Shown: positions 44,183 to 53,297 of the stretch, one piece after another
How the letters are laid out: every line of letters begins with the position of its first letter
Numbering within the stretch: position 1 is the first letter of the stretch
Program-made: the position numbers and the translations under genes
Notes under the pieces: generated by a model
What the model was told of the DNA's origin: nothing
Database searches by the model: none
What the model saw: the letters and a program-made list of their open reading frames with translations, nothing else
Assembly: GCA_902384685.1 (NCBI GenBank)
Contig: CABMCU010000073.1
Coordinates: 1-53,297, forward strand
DNA length: 53,297 bases
DNA from: an uncultured archaeon
GTDB taxonomy: Archaea > Thermoplasmatota > E2 > DHVEG-1
Direction of reading: 5' to 3'

Positions 44183-45145
44183 CTACGTGGGGAAACATGC
44201 AACAAAATGATCTTTTTTCACTTCCCGTAATTCTGATTCATTCTGTGAACATTCTGGTCTTGCCTCGGTGCAGCGTGGGTGAAATCGACATCCAGGTGGG
44301 GGGTGCACAAGACTTGGAACCTCACCAGTTAAAGGGATATATTTTGTTTGGTACTCTGGATCAGGAATTGGAATTGCTGATAATAACGCTCTTGTGTAAG
44401 GATGCATTGGTTCGTGGAATAAATCCTGTTTTGACGCCAATTCCACAAGTTTCCCGGCATACATTACCGCAATTCTATCACTCGTATGTTTTATGACGCT
44501 GAGATCATGGGTGATAAATAACAGAGTCAAACCAAAATCCTTTTGTAAATCCTTCAAGAGATTAATGATTTGTGCTTGAATAGAAACATCAAGGGCAGAT
44601 ACTGGCTCATCCGCGACAATAAATATCGGATTTGTCGCCAACGCCCGCGCAATACCGATCCTCTGTCGCTGTCCTCCGCTAAACTCATGAGGGTATCGGT
44701 TTATCTGATCTGGTGTCAATCCTACTTTTTCCATTAGTTCAATGATTTTGTTCTCTTTTTCCTCTTTTGTTGCAGCGAGTTTATGGACTTCTATCGGCTC
44801 TGCGATTGCTGCACCTATAGTCATCCTCGGATCAAGGGAGCCATAGGGATCTTGATAGATAATCATCATTTTTTTGCGAAACTCATTCATCTGCTTTGGT
44901 CTTAGATGAGTGATATCATGCCCATCAAAATAGATACTACCAGCGGTAGGATTTATCAATCGCAAAATCAGCTTTCCACAAGTGGTTTTTCCGCACCCAG
45001 ACTCTCCAACAAGACCGAGAATTTCATTTCGTTTAATATAAAAACTTACATCATCTAACGCTTTAATCGCTTCTTTCTTTTTAAACGGCCCACTGCCTTG
45101 ATAAAAATATTTTTTTAGATTCTTTACTTCAACTAAATTATCCAT
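44183..45145 (-). CDS. oppF: Peptide ABC transporter ATPase, OppF-like (operon 2)
   Basis: The 320-aa ATPase has Walker A GESGCGKTTC, FSGGQRQRIG and IFIVADEPVSALD. The C-terminus GCRFHPRCTEARPEC carries the Cys motif. Paralogue of 38342-39307. It is the last gene of operon 2 and follows oppD by 3 bases; 133 bases separate it from operon 1, where operon 1 has its own promoter. Confidence 0.93.
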   Translation of the reverse strand: MDNLVEVKNLKKYFYQGSGPFKKKEAIKALDDVSFYIKRNEILGLVGESGCGKTTCGKLILRLINPTAGSIYFDGHDITHLRPKQMNEFRKKMMIIYQDPYGSLDPRMTIGAAIAEPIEVHKLAATKEEKENKIIELMEKVGLTPDQINRYPHEFSGGQRQRIGIARALATNPIFIVADEPVSALDVSIQAQIINLLKDLQKDFGLTLLFITHDLSVIKHTSDRIAVMYAGKLVELASKQDLFHEPMHPYTRALLSAIPIPDPEYQTKYIPLTGEVPSLVHPPPGCRFHPRCTEARPECSQNESELREVKKDHFVACFPT

Positions 45146-45148
45146 TTA

Positions 45149-46120
45149 TTAAAGACCTCCAACTAAGTAGCATCGTACCCAATGATGGTTTCCTACTTGT
45201 ACTAGTGGTGGTAAATTTTTTGTGCAGGGCTCAAAACAATATTCACATCTCGGGTGAAATGGACATCCCGTGGGGAGATCAAGAAGATTTGGAACCAAAC
45301 CCGGAATGATTTTCAATCGTTCGGTATCGGTATCAAGTCGTGGTATTGATTTCATTAATGCTTGTGCATAGGGATGTAATGGATCTTTGAAGAATGTATG
45401 CACATCGGTGTATTCAGCCATATATCCAGCGTACATCAACGCAACATTATCACATGTTTTTGCTATAACACCAAGATCATGTGTTATCAGTAACACCGAG
45501 GTATTGAACTGTTTTCGTAATTCATCGATCAATTTTAAAATCTGAGCTTGGATAGTCACATCCAAGGCGGTGGTGGGTTCATCAGCAATAAGAAGAGCAG
45601 GATTGCATGATAATGCCATAGCAATCATCACTCGCTGTCGCATCCCTCCAGATAATTCATGCGGGTAATCATCTATTCGTTTTTCCGGATCTGGGAACCG
45701 GACGGTATACAACGATTCAATCGCTTTTTTTTGCGCATCCTCTTTTTTCAATTTGTGATGCAGTTTTAACACTTCTATTATTTCAGAACCAATCGTAAAC
45801 ATGGGGTCTAACGAGGTCATCGGTTCTTGAAAAATCATGGATATCTTACATCCTCGGATATTTCTCATTTCCTTTTCACTAAGCTCTAAAAGATTCGTTT
45901 CTTCGAAAAATATTTTCCCACCGACGATTTTTCCTGGGGGACTCTGTACCAATCTCATGATGGATAATGCGGTGACGCTTTTCCCACACCCTGATTCTCC
46001 AACAAGGCCAAGGGTTTCTCCTTTGTTGATGGTGAAACTTACCCCATCGACTGCTTTGACTGTTCCTTCATGGGTGAAAAAGTACGTTTGGAGATTTTCA
46101 ACTCTGAGTAACTCTTCCAT
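45149..46120 (-). CDS. oppD: Peptide ABC transporter ATPase, OppD-like (operon 2)
   Basis: The 323-aa ATPase is complete: N-terminal [20 protein letters not shown], Walker [35 protein letters not shown]. It shows what the frameshifted copy at 39279-40381 should look like. The C-terminal Cys motif is [11 protein letters not shown]. Confidence 0.93.
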   Translation of the reverse strand: MEELLRVENLQTYFFTHEGTVKAVDGVSFTINKGETLGLVGESGCGKSVTALSIMRLVQSPPGKIVGGKIFFEETNLLELSEKEMRNIRGCKISMIFQEPMTSLDPMFTIGSEIIEVLKLHHKLKKEDAQKKAIESLYTVRFPDPEKRIDDYPHELSGGMRQRVMIAMALSCNPALLIADEPTTALDVTIQAQILKLIDELRKQFNTSVLLITHDLGVIAKTCDNVALMYAGYMAEYTDVHTFFKDPLHPYAQALMKSIPRLDTDTERLKIIPGLVPNLLDLPTGCPFHPRCEYCFEPCTKNLPPLVQVGNHHWVRCYLVGGL

Positions 46121-46129
46121 TTTTTCATC

Positions 46130-47011
46130 CTATTCTTTCAGTCGTGGATCTAAAATATCCCGTAAACCATCTCCTAACAGATTTAGTCCTAATACCGCAA
46201 TGACAATTGCAATTCCTGGGAATGTCGCAGCCCACCAGGAGCCACTCACGATGTAGAAACGGCTCTCGGAAAGCATCGCACCCCATTCTGGACTTGGTGG
46301 TTGCGCTCCTAATCCTAAGAAACCAAGTGCTGCTGCATCAAGAATAGCGCCCGCCATCATCAATGTCCCATAGACAATAACCGGTGAAAGGCTATTGGGC
46401 AGCACATGTCGGAAAATAATTCGTGTATTGCTCGAGCCAATGGCTTTCTGCGCCTCGATATATTCCGTTTCTTTAATGTATAATACTGAACCTCGCATGA
46501 CTCGTGCCATCTGAGGCGAATATTCAATACCAATCGCGATCATTGCTTTATCCAATCCCTGTCCAATCACTGCAACAATCACTATAGCGAGTAATAACGA
46601 CGGGAAGGCAAACAAGATATCAGTGATTCTCATAAGAACATTATCAATCCATCCGCCATAATACCCCGCAGCAACCCCAATTAAAATACCAAGTAATGTC
46701 GCAATACCAACTGCGATGAAACCCACTGTTAAGCTAATTCTAGAACCATAAATGATTCTACTTAAAATATCTCTGCCCATCATATCGGTTCCGAGAGGAT
46801 ATCCTGATATACTTTCATTGCTCCAAAATCCTGGTTTCAGGCTATTTTCAAGTTTCGGAGGTGAGGGTGTTGGGTCCTGTGGAGCAATAAAGGATGCAAA
46901 GATCGCTAAAAATACGAGAAAAAGGATGAGGATTAGACCAAAAACCGCTGATTTATTGTATCGAAATCGTCTGATTAATTCATGGGTTTTTGTCTCTCTT
47001 TTTCGTGCCAT
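46130..47011 (-). CDS. oppC: Peptide ABC transporter permease, OppC-like (operon 2)
   Basis: The 293-aa permease has FGLILILFLVFLAIFASFI near the start, PLGTDMMGRDILSR and the EAA-type loop EYIEAQKAIGSSNTRIIFRH. It follows oppB by 7 bases. Paralogue of 40378-41301. Confidence 0.92.
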   Translation of the reverse strand: MARKRETKTHELIRRFRYNKSAVFGLILILFLVFLAIFASFIAPQDPTPSPPKLENSLKPGFWSNESISGYPLGTDMMGRDILSRIIYGSRISLTVGFIAVGIATLLGILIGVAAGYYGGWIDNVLMRITDILFAFPSLLLAIVIVAVIGQGLDKAMIAIGIEYSPQMARVMRGSVLYIKETEYIEAQKAIGSSNTRIIFRHVLPNSLSPVIVYGTLMMAGAILDAAALGFLGLGAQPPSPEWGAMLSESRFYIVSGSWWAATFPGIAIVIAVLGLNLLGDGLRDILDPRLKE

Positions 47012-47018
47012 TCTTCAC

Positions 47019-48023
47019 CTAATCATAATGAATTCTTGGGTCGATATAGGTGTACAAAAGATCCGTAATCAAATTGACAATAACGAACACAAGTGCAAAA
47101 ACAAGGATGCAACCGATCACCAGCGGATAATCCCTCGCGTACACCGAGTCGACTACAAGGCGACCAACTCCCGGCCAGGAGAACACAGTTTCTGTTAAAA
47201 TCGCACCTGAAAGGAGTAGACCAAAATTCAATCCAATAACTGTCACCACTGGGACCATCGCATTTCTAACTGCATGTTTATAGATGACTTTGCGTTCTGA
47301 TAAGCCCTTTGCTCGTTCCGTTCGTATAAAATCCTGACGCAATATTTCAAGCATACTTGACCTAGTGGTCCTGGCAATAACCGCCATAGGGATAGTGCCT
47401 AATGCAATAGCGGGGAGAATTAAATGACGAAGAACACTAATCAGTGCTGCACCATTTCCCGTAATGATACTATCAACGACCATAAAACCAGTGATGCGAT
47501 TGAAGGGAAGTAACAAATCAATTCGTCCACCTATTGGAAGCCACCCGAGGAAAACTCCAAAGATCATCATCAGCATAATCCCAAGCCAAAACACGGGCAT
47601 GGAAATCCCAAAGAGTGCGATACCCATCACCGAATAATCTGCAACTGAATATTGTTTTGTTGCAGAGATAATACCAGCGACAACACCAATAAGGATCGCA
47701 AAAATCATCGCTGCAATCGCAAGCTCGATTGTATTTGGAAAACGTGATGCAATCTCTGTGGTAACTTGTTCGTGAGAAAGAATGGAACGACCAAGGTCAC
47801 CATGTAGCACGTCACCAAGCCAGATGAAATATTGAACAAACAGCGGTTGATCCAATCCATATTTCGCGCGGGTTTCGTCGATTTCCTGCTGTGTGGCATG
47901 TTGCCCAAGCATGGTTCTTACTGGATCACCAGGGGCAAGATGAATCAATGAAAACGCGATAAGGGTAACTCCTAGGATAACTGGTATAATCTGCAATAGT
48001 CGCTTAATAATGTACCATTTCAT
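47019..48023 (-). CDS. oppB: Peptide ABC transporter permease, OppB-like (operon 2)
   Basis: The 334-aa permease starts IIKRLLQIIPVILGVTLIA and has the FIRTERAKGLSERKVIYKH loop. It resembles 41321-42343. About 80 bases separate it from the solute-binding gene. Confidence 0.92.
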   Translation of the reverse strand: MKWYIIKRLLQIIPVILGVTLIAFSLIHLAPGDPVRTMLGQHATQQEIDETRAKYGLDQPLFVQYFIWLGDVLHGDLGRSILSHEQVTTEIASRFPNTIELAIAAMIFAILIGVVAGIISATKQYSVADYSVMGIALFGISMPVFWLGIMLMMIFGVFLGWLPIGGRIDLLLPFNRITGFMVVDSIITGNGAALISVLRHLILPAIALGTIPMAVIARTTRSSMLEILRQDFIRTERAKGLSERKVIYKHAVRNAMVPVVTVIGLNFGLLLSGAILTETVFSWPGVGRLVVDSVYARDYPLVIGCILVFALVFVIVNLITDLLYTYIDPRIHYD

Positions 48024-48103
48024 TTCTGATCAACAGAATATCTTAGAATCTCTCTCATTTATTCCTTCGTGCATCAGAAAATCGGAGATTACCCTGTATG
48101 GTT

Positions 48104-49777
48104 TTATGTTAGAGTCACAGGATAGAAGAAATATCGTCCTGTTGGGTTTAAGACAAATCCCTGTACGTTCTTAGTAAAGACAAGGTCTTGGTTTGCATGT
48201 GCTAGATACACAAACGGTGCGTCTTCGTGGATGATTCCTTGTGCATCTTTGTAGAGTTGTGCGCGCTCATTGGTATCATAGGTTTGTAATGCAGCTGATA
48301 ATAAATCTTGTACTTTAGTATTGTTGTAAAACGCTACGTTTCCTGCAGTTCCTAACGTGCATTGGTTCGCGCCGTATAAAACGTTCATGAAGTTATCCGG
48401 GTCACCATTGTCTCCAGTCCAACCAAGCAGACACATTGGATGTTCTCCTGCCTGTGTCTTTGCAAGATACGTCGACCAATCGATCTGGTAAATTGTCACA
48501 TGAATATTCACAGCCTCAAGATAGCTTTGAATCGCCTCTCCAATCTTAGCTGGATCAAACATATATGGTCGACTAACTGGCATCACCCAGAGTGTGGTGT
48601 TAAAACCATTTGACCACTTTGTTTCATTTAATAGTTCTCGTGCTTTGACAGGATTATACGGATAATCAACAACAGAATTATTATATCCGAGCATGAACGG
48701 TGGCATCCCGTTCTTTGCAACGATTGCTGTCCCTTTATAAAGATTCTTAACTATCGAGGATTTATTGATTGCATAATTGACTGCCTGTCTTACCGACTTG
48801 TTCGTAAACGGCTCGAAGTATCCAGGAGTTTTCACCCATGGTTCATTTTGGTCATGCATACCGTTTTTATTGCTATCATTATAACCATATCCATTATTCA
48901 TCGCCAGATACCCAACATTCATCCCCGCTGCCGTCAACAGCTGCAGATTAGTATTAGCTTTAATTGAATCAAGGCTTGCAGGGTCAGGGAACTCCATTCC
49001 TTGAATTTCACCTGCCTGTATCGCGAGCAGTCTGGCAGAAGGATCCGTGATGACCCGATAAATCACTTTATCAATTTTTGGGGCTCCACGCCAATAGTCC
49101 TTGTTTGCTTCTACGGTAATATGATCATCTTTTACCCATTCTACGAACTTAAATGGACCAGTACCACAAGGGTGTTTAAACGCATCTGCTCCATATTTTG
49201 CTGCGTTGGTTGGACTGACAATAGCAACCGTGAACATCGCGAGGCTTGTCATAATCGCAGCGTTTGGTCTGCTTAAAACAATTTTCACCGTGTAATCACC
49301 GATTTTTTCGACTTTCGCTATATCACTGAACATGTATCCCCAATACGCCCATTCGCCATATTGATGATACGGATGACTTGTATTATACTGCCGTTCAAAT
49401 GAAAAGACAACCGCATCAGCATTGAAGGTAGTATTATCATGGAACTTCACACCCTGTCTTAAAGTGAAGGTGATATTCTGTCCATCTGCTGAAGTAACCC
49501 ATGATGTCGCCAAGCACGGCTGGATCTCTGCAGTACCTTCTTTATATTCCACTAACCCTTCAAAGATGCTATCGGTTCTCGCTGTAGACTCTCCATCAGT
49601 GACATCCGCTGGGTCGAGTTTATCAGCATCTCCAGAACATGCAAAGATCAGCACCTTTTCTTTTACAGTTGGAGTGTTGTTTTGCATACATCCGCTAAAA
49701 GAAACTGCGAGTAATAATCCACAGACAATGATTGCAATGACACCAGCCTTCATATTGGTCGAATTTACTCTCCCCAT
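48104..49777 (-). CDS. oppA: Peptide-binding lipoprotein, OppA/DppA family (operon 2)
   Basis: The 557-aa protein has a hydrophobic segment (GVIAIIVCGLLLAVSFSGC) ending in a lipobox Cys, then an SBP family 5 domain (DADKLDPADVTDGE, with TFTLRQGVKFHDN). I start at ATG 49777: GAGG lies about 10 bases before it, whereas the TTG three codons upstream would leave no room. The sequence clearly differs from the first oppA, so the two systems probably take different peptides. Confidence 0.92.
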   Translation of the reverse strand: MGRVNSTNMKAGVIAIIVCGLLLAVSFSGCMQNNTPTVKEKVLIFACSGDADKLDPADVTDGESTARTDSIFEGLVEYKEGTAEIQPCLATSWVTSADGQNITFTLRQGVKFHDNTTFNADAVVFSFERQYNTSHPYHQYGEWAYWGYMFSDIAKVEKIGDYTVKIVLSRPNAAIMTSLAMFTVAIVSPTNAAKYGADAFKHPCGTGPFKFVEWVKDDHITVEANKDYWRGAPKIDKVIYRVITDPSARLLAIQAGEIQGMEFPDPASLDSIKANTNLQLLTAAGMNVGYLAMNNGYGYNDSNKNGMHDQNEPWVKTPGYFEPFTNKSVRQAVNYAINKSSIVKNLYKGTAIVAKNGMPPFMLGYNNSVVDYPYNPVKARELLNETKWSNGFNTTLWVMPVSRPYMFDPAKIGEAIQSYLEAVNIHVTIYQIDWSTYLAKTQAGEHPMCLLGWTGDNGDPDNFMNVLYGANQCTLGTAGNVAFYNNTKVQDLLSAALQTYDTNERAQLYKDAQGIIHEDAPFVYLAHANQDLVFTKNVQGFVLNPTGRYFFYPVTLT

Positions 49778-49901
49778 GATTTTCAATCCTCGTTAGCTTC
49801 CTTCTCTCAAAGAAAGTCTAAATTCGTATCACGTATATTATTTAACTACTTTTTCTTTTAACGAGAATTTATACAAAATATTTCACCTAACAAGCGCTTC
49901 A

Positions 49902-52103
49902 TCACAGCATCCCTTGAAGTTTTTCTCTCGTATAATCGAAAGGAATCAGAAGGCTTTCTGCACATTTGGCAAGCTGACGAAGGTAATAATTAACGTCGAT
50001 GTCTTCAATCCTCTGCATCTTTTCGGCAAGACAGACTCGCCTTTTGTAGTTGTGAGAAGATTCATCAGTGACGATATAGTGAATCGATTGACCTGGCTGG
50101 ACTTGAACATCGAGATCTCGCAGTTGCAGTAACGCTGATTTAGGGAGCGTATTGACCCTATAGTTCACGATATCCTTTGAGATCGTTGTCGTAAACACCA
50201 AGTCCTTGTGATCCACTGCGCCGTCTCGTAGTGCTACCGCAGATCGTCTGAGTACCTCAACAGATGTTGGTATCAACGCACGGAACTCATCTGCGGTACG
50301 TGCTTGTTTGAAGACGGTGAGCATTTCTTGCTGAGCATTTTTCAGGAATGCTGGCGTGTTATGCTGCCGGAGCTCCACGCCGCGTATCTTTACGGCCCCG
50401 TTTTCAAATAACCCATAGTACCTGGTTAATGCACCGACACCGGTTGCTTTATTCGGGAGAAACACAATCCATTTGTAGTGACCTTCCACATCCATACGAA
50501 TCCCGGTACGATGGCTGATCATTCGTGAGAGGTGAAACGGACGAACGCACCCTTCGGATCCTTTAACCCATAGCGAGTCAACAATGCCGTGGAGCACTTC
50601 ATAGCCTGTTTGTTGTGCAACCTCAGATGCGGTCAGCAGAATATCGCGGCTGAACGCAGTGATGCTCTCATGGCATTCGATGCGTCCGTACCGGGCGTTT
50701 CGATACCCAGTGTATCCGAAACAGACTACAAGGATCCATTTCCATGCTTTCTGCAATTCTGTGTAGACCGCATGATCGTACCGTGGGTTTTTTGCGCGTG
50801 CTTTGAAACAAAATCTGCGCTGTAAAATTGGTTCAAGGATCGCAGGGAGTAATCCTTTCTGCTTCTCACAAATATGATATCCAAGTTGAGGGACTCGTTT
50901 GGTAGAGTCAGGGCAGCAGGAACAAAGCATTGTTTCAGGGCTTATGTTATGCACTACCATGATATTTGGGTATAACGAGGCGTAATCCAACTCAACAACA
51001 TTCTCATGAAGACCAACCACTGGCTCAAGCACCAGCCCACCTCGGTCCGCGATGAGTAATTCTTCTGCAGTCTTCCAATTCTCTGGCATGTTTTTCTTCC
51101 AAGGTACGAGGTAATCTTTTGCCATCGCAGCATTGATTTCGATTTGGCTGATAGCGGTCCCAGGGCCGAGTCGTGAGAGGAGTTGAAGGGGGATATTTGC
51201 GCATCGTGCAATATCAAGAATGCCGCGAAGCCCGCTTTCCCCGTAGAAGAACGATTGTGCAGTATCTAGATGAATACGACCCAGCAACGTGTAGAACGCA
51301 GGTCGATACACAATCCGTCCATAGCTGAAATACGATTTTGCTTTTTTCACGGGCCGGAGGTTGCTTTTTTTCTGATTCGTCTCTCGCCCCAAGTTCATCT
51401 CATGTTCGATACCACAGAGTTTCGCACGATGATACAAAAACGGAAACAGTAGACTGTCTCCATTCACAGTTGCAATCACATCAGGGTCAATCTGCTGAAT
51501 CTGATTAAGTGCCGAAAGAATCGTATCTGTTTCGTTGTCTTCTTGGATTACTTCGTCATTTATAGCTATCCCAGGGAGTGGTTCCTGAAATGACGGGACT
51601 CCTTGTTTTTTCGGTGCGATATCAAGATGTAGTATTTTCAGTGAGGGCACCTCGTAATCAAGTGCCCATTGGTCGTCATCAAGAATGAATCGCCTCCCGT
51701 CCCATGCCACCTGCGCATGGCAAAACACGCCGCGTTCCTGAAGGTACCTGGTTGGAAGACGTATATCGACGTTGAACAACTGATACCAATGAAAACTACC
51801 CCACGAATCAATCAGGTTAGCAAGCGTATGAAGAGAGCTGAGAGTTTTTGGTACCACTTCTAAGACCATGGTATGCCTTGGTGAACCAAGTGTGAGCTTT
51901 GCTGGAGTCAGCTGCAGTCGTTTCACCTGAGGAAGTAGTTCTAACGCCTTGGCAACCTCAGAGATGTCTTGCGACGTATGCACATAAAAACATGGTTCGT
52001 ACGGCTCCTCAATTCGGGTTGTTTTGCCGTTTTGCAGCAGCCAGGTGACCATGACGTTTTTCTCATAGTCTGGGTACACGTCAAGGATGTTCCCGCGTAA
52101 CAT
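49902..52103 (-). CDS. polB2: PolB2-like B-family DNA polymerase with altered catalytic sites
   Basis: The roughly 733-aa protein has B-family polymerase layout. Motif A is intact (LDYASLYPNIM). Motif B reads QKAWKWILVVCFGYTGY. Motif C is HGIVDS (50573-50591) instead of YGDTDS, so the first Asp is Ile but the second is kept. The exonuclease is lost: LDIA replaces DIE, and NGDSLLF lacks the FD pair. This matches the archaeal PolB2 group, known as inactivated or low-fidelity and linked to damage tolerance in Sulfolobales. ATG 52103 is my start; the frame overlaps the 84-aa gene by 23 bases. Confidence 0.85.
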   Translation of the reverse strand: MLRGNILDVYPDYEKNVMVTWLLQNGKTTRIEEPYEPCFYVHTSQDISEVAKALELLPQVKRLQLTPAKLTLGSPRHTMVLEVVPKTLSSLHTLANLIDSWGSFHWYQLFNVDIRLPTRYLQERGVFCHAQVAWDGRRFILDDDQWALDYEVPSLKILHLDIAPKKQGVPSFQEPLPGIAINDEVIQEDNETDTILSALNQIQQIDPDVIATVNGDSLLFPFLYHRAKLCGIEHEMNLGRETNQKKSNLRPVKKAKSYFSYGRIVYRPAFYTLLGRIHLDTAQSFFYGESGLRGILDIARCANIPLQLLSRLGPGTAISQIEINAAMAKDYLVPWKKNMPENWKTAEELLIADRGGLVLEPVVGLHENVVELDYASLYPNIMVVHNISPETMLCSCCPDSTKRVPQLGYHICEKQKGLLPAILEPILQRRFCFKARAKNPRYDHAVYTELQKAWKWILVVCFGYTGYRNARYGRIECHESITAFSRDILLTASEVAQQTGYEVLHGIVDSLWVKGSEGCVRPFHLSRMISHRTGIRMDVEGHYKWIVFLPNKATGVGALTRYYGLFENGAVKIRGVELRQHNTPAFLKNAQQEMLTVFKQARTADEFRALIPTSVEVLRRSAVALRDGAVDHKDLVFTTTISKDIVNYRVNTLPKSALLQLRDLDVQVQPGQSIHYIVTDESSHNYKRRVCLAEKMQRIEDIDVNYYLRQLAKCAESLLIPFDYTREKLQGML

Positions 52104-52335
52104 ACTCTCGGAGCATCCGCAGTGTTTTCTCATGTTCCACAAGAATGGACATCACGATTGGTTCAAACGGGTTGGGGTTGCTGATGTTGCTGCCTGCTGC
52201 CGCGTGTTTCCGGGCATGGTTGATGAGCTCATCGAATGCTTCCTGATCGATATTTCGCAGTGCGCGTTTGAAATCATTCCATTCCCAGCCGAATGATTCA
52301 ACGACCATGCGGAACGTCGGAACAGTCCGGCCCAT
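52081..52335 (-). CDS. 84-aa protein coupled to the PolB2 module
   Basis: The short, mostly helical protein begins MGRTVPTFRMVVESFGWEWN and has Trp and Arg-rich stretches (NDFKRALRNIDQEAF). Its ATG overlaps the stop of the RecA-like gene by one base (TGATG), and its end overlaps polB2. Tight coupling on both sides makes it a likely third component. I recognise no family; candidates are an adaptor or accessory subunit of the polymerase. Confidence 0.75.
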   Translation of the reverse strand: MGRTVPTFRMVVESFGWEWNDFKRALRNIDQEAFDELINHARKHAAAGSNISNPNPFEPIVMSILVEHEKTLRMLREYVTREHP

Positions 52336-53081
52336 CAGTTCACCATCCCGAACGCTTCAAGACGGAGTTGCCCTTTTGCACCACGAACAATCGTCGCATT
52401 CTTCTGATTCTTGACAAGCTCAAGAGAGGTGTATTGCTCAAACTGTTTCATTCGTACGATTTCGCTGACGCTATCGTACAGTTGTTTCCCCAGGCCTCTT
52501 GATGGTGAGAGTGGCATCAAATCTAGATTTGTACACACCGTGATGAGCTGGTATCTGCTGGTGAGGTTCTGTATCTTCTGAAGATCCGATGACAGTACTG
52601 CCTGCGCCTCCTGAGCGGGGATTTCGGGGTCGAGGTACAGCGCAGGCAGCATCCCGATGAGAAGGGTCCGTGGACTGCGTTTCAGGATCATCGGCTCAAG
52701 CAGTTCCTGGAGTAGGGTGGAGAGCTGGTAGACGGTGAACGCCCTGCTCATCACCACGTTCTGTAATACCTCCCGCTGATCTAACTTTGCCATCCGTGCG
52801 TACCGAGCAATCCGATACGGATCGGCACACATCCCACCATCAATATAGATCGTGTCACTCCGAAACGTTCGGTAGGTGTTGACACAGAGCTGGTTTGGTA
52901 GATCTGAGATCAGGCTGCTGTTCCCATCAACGAGAGTCATTTCCCCTGCTTTAAAACCACCACATAAACTGTCCAGTTCTGCTATCCCTGAAGAGACGAT
53001 GATGTCAGGTCTCAGGACATGTACAAAGGACATGTTCGCATGAGATCCCTCAATATCCTGTTCTGAACGACTGTTTTTCAT
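52335..53081 (-). CDS. RecA/RadA-like protein without Walker motifs
   Basis: The 248-aa protein follows the RadA core pattern: SSGIAELDSLCGGFKAGEMT as in RadA, but the Walker A position reads DGNSSLISDL and lacks GKT, and the Walker B region LLIGMLPALYL has no Asp. ATPase activity is therefore unlikely. GGGAGG lies 7 bases before ATG 53081. It heads the module with the 84-aa protein and PolB2. In bacteria the RecA-like ImuA works with the polymerase DnaE2; by analogy this may be a recruitment factor. Confidence 0.8.
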   Translation of the reverse strand: MKNSRSEQDIEGSHANMSFVHVLRPDIIVSSGIAELDSLCGGFKAGEMTLVDGNSSLISDLPNQLCVNTYRTFRSDTIYIDGGMCADPYRIARYARMAKLDQREVLQNVVMSRAFTVYQLSTLLQELLEPMILKRSPRTLLIGMLPALYLDPEIPAQEAQAVLSSDLQKIQNLTSRYQLITVCTNLDLMPLSPSRGLGKQLYDSVSEIVRMKQFEQYTSLELVKNQKNATIVRGAKGQLRLEAFGMVN

Positions 53082-53181
53082 GAATCTGCCTCCCTTAAAA
53101 TAGGTGTAAGAAAAAAAACATAGGCGGTTCTATTTTAAAAAGCTAAAACAAGGATGAGTGAAAGTATTCTAGGGCTTTGTC

Positions 53182-53297
53182 TCAAAAGTATTCCTCTTCC
53201 ACATATTTCCTCAACAACATCATCAAATTATACACAATGATTTTCAACGCGATTTCTACCTGTTGAACACCTCTTTTAATGGAGGCGACAGTGCCTC
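53182..53297 (-). CDS. C-terminus of a DDE transposase (partial)
   Basis: The frame enters from the right edge and ends TGA at 53182. It encodes TVASIKRGVQQVEIALKIIV and a hydrophobic ending. The SIKRG-x-QQVEIALK segment resembles the region after the catalytic Glu in IS4/IS1182-like transposases. The rest of the gene lies outside. The 100-base gap to the RecA-like gene holds its promoter only. Confidence 0.55.
   Translation of the reverse strand, partial: GTVASIKRGVQQVEIALKIIVYNLMMLLRKYVEEEYF

Noticed and set aside
52104-52142. Longer polB2 N-terminus from ATG 52142
   Set aside because: The extra 13 residues lie entirely inside the 84-aa gene and show no family resemblance.

Overview
The window is archaeal. 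It encodes TBP, TFB, two group II chaperonins (thermosome), eukaryote-type ribosomal protein L37e, an LSm protein, SepF, Taw1 (wyosine synthesis) and an inactivated-type B-family DNA polymerase. Promoters show TTTATATA-like boxes about 25 bases before the inferred starts. The gene set and the AT-rich intergenic DNA suggest a euryarchaeal lineage, possibly Thermoplasmatota; that placement is inference, not shown directly.

Layout. 1-1450: small minus-strand genes (two basic microproteins, a one-finger zinc protein, a stand-alone Lrp/AsnC effector domain) that share an unusual promoter motif. 1694-3813: TBP, TFB and a CxxC-x17-CxxC zinc protein. 4040-5701: thermosome copy 1. 5982-6144: tRNA-Glu and a degenerate tRNA-Gln. 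6258-7771: pncC/cinA and rtcA. 7846-11198: a multi-PAS protein, an ncRNA-like locus, an exported hydrolase and a small protein. 11255-14820: three aconitase-superfamily genes; the longest has lost one predicted Fe-S ligand and an active-site His. 14821-18670: sparse region of small membrane, zinc and secreted proteins with two copies of a palindrome + TATA + stem leader element.

18846-27900 is the accessory region: a very AT-rich M28-type peptidase flanked by a complete and a partial copy of an HTH gene, then a minus-strand operon (AbrB-like, ParB-ASCH fusion, uncharacterised Cys-rich protein, nuclease-methylase truncated at the partial HTH copy), then a DDE transposase of ISH3/IS4 type. 28129-32245 is a chaperone cluster: thermosome copy 2, grpE and dnaK behind a promoter almost identical to that of thermosome copy 1.

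32354-38289 is housekeeping: trpS, taw1, sepF, a YqiA-like esterase, an MCT-1-like PUA protein, LSm and L37e. 38342-49777 holds two complete tandem Opp/Dpp-type peptide ABC transporter operons on the minus strand (solute-binding lipoprotein, B, C, D, F). In the first, the D ATPase has an apparent one-base frameshift in its first codons. 49902-53081 is a tightly coupled three-gene module: RecA-like protein without Walker motifs, an 84-aa protein and a PolB2-like polymerase. It resembles a translesion mutasome and is the best candidate for an incompletely described system. The window ends inside the C-terminus of another transposase.
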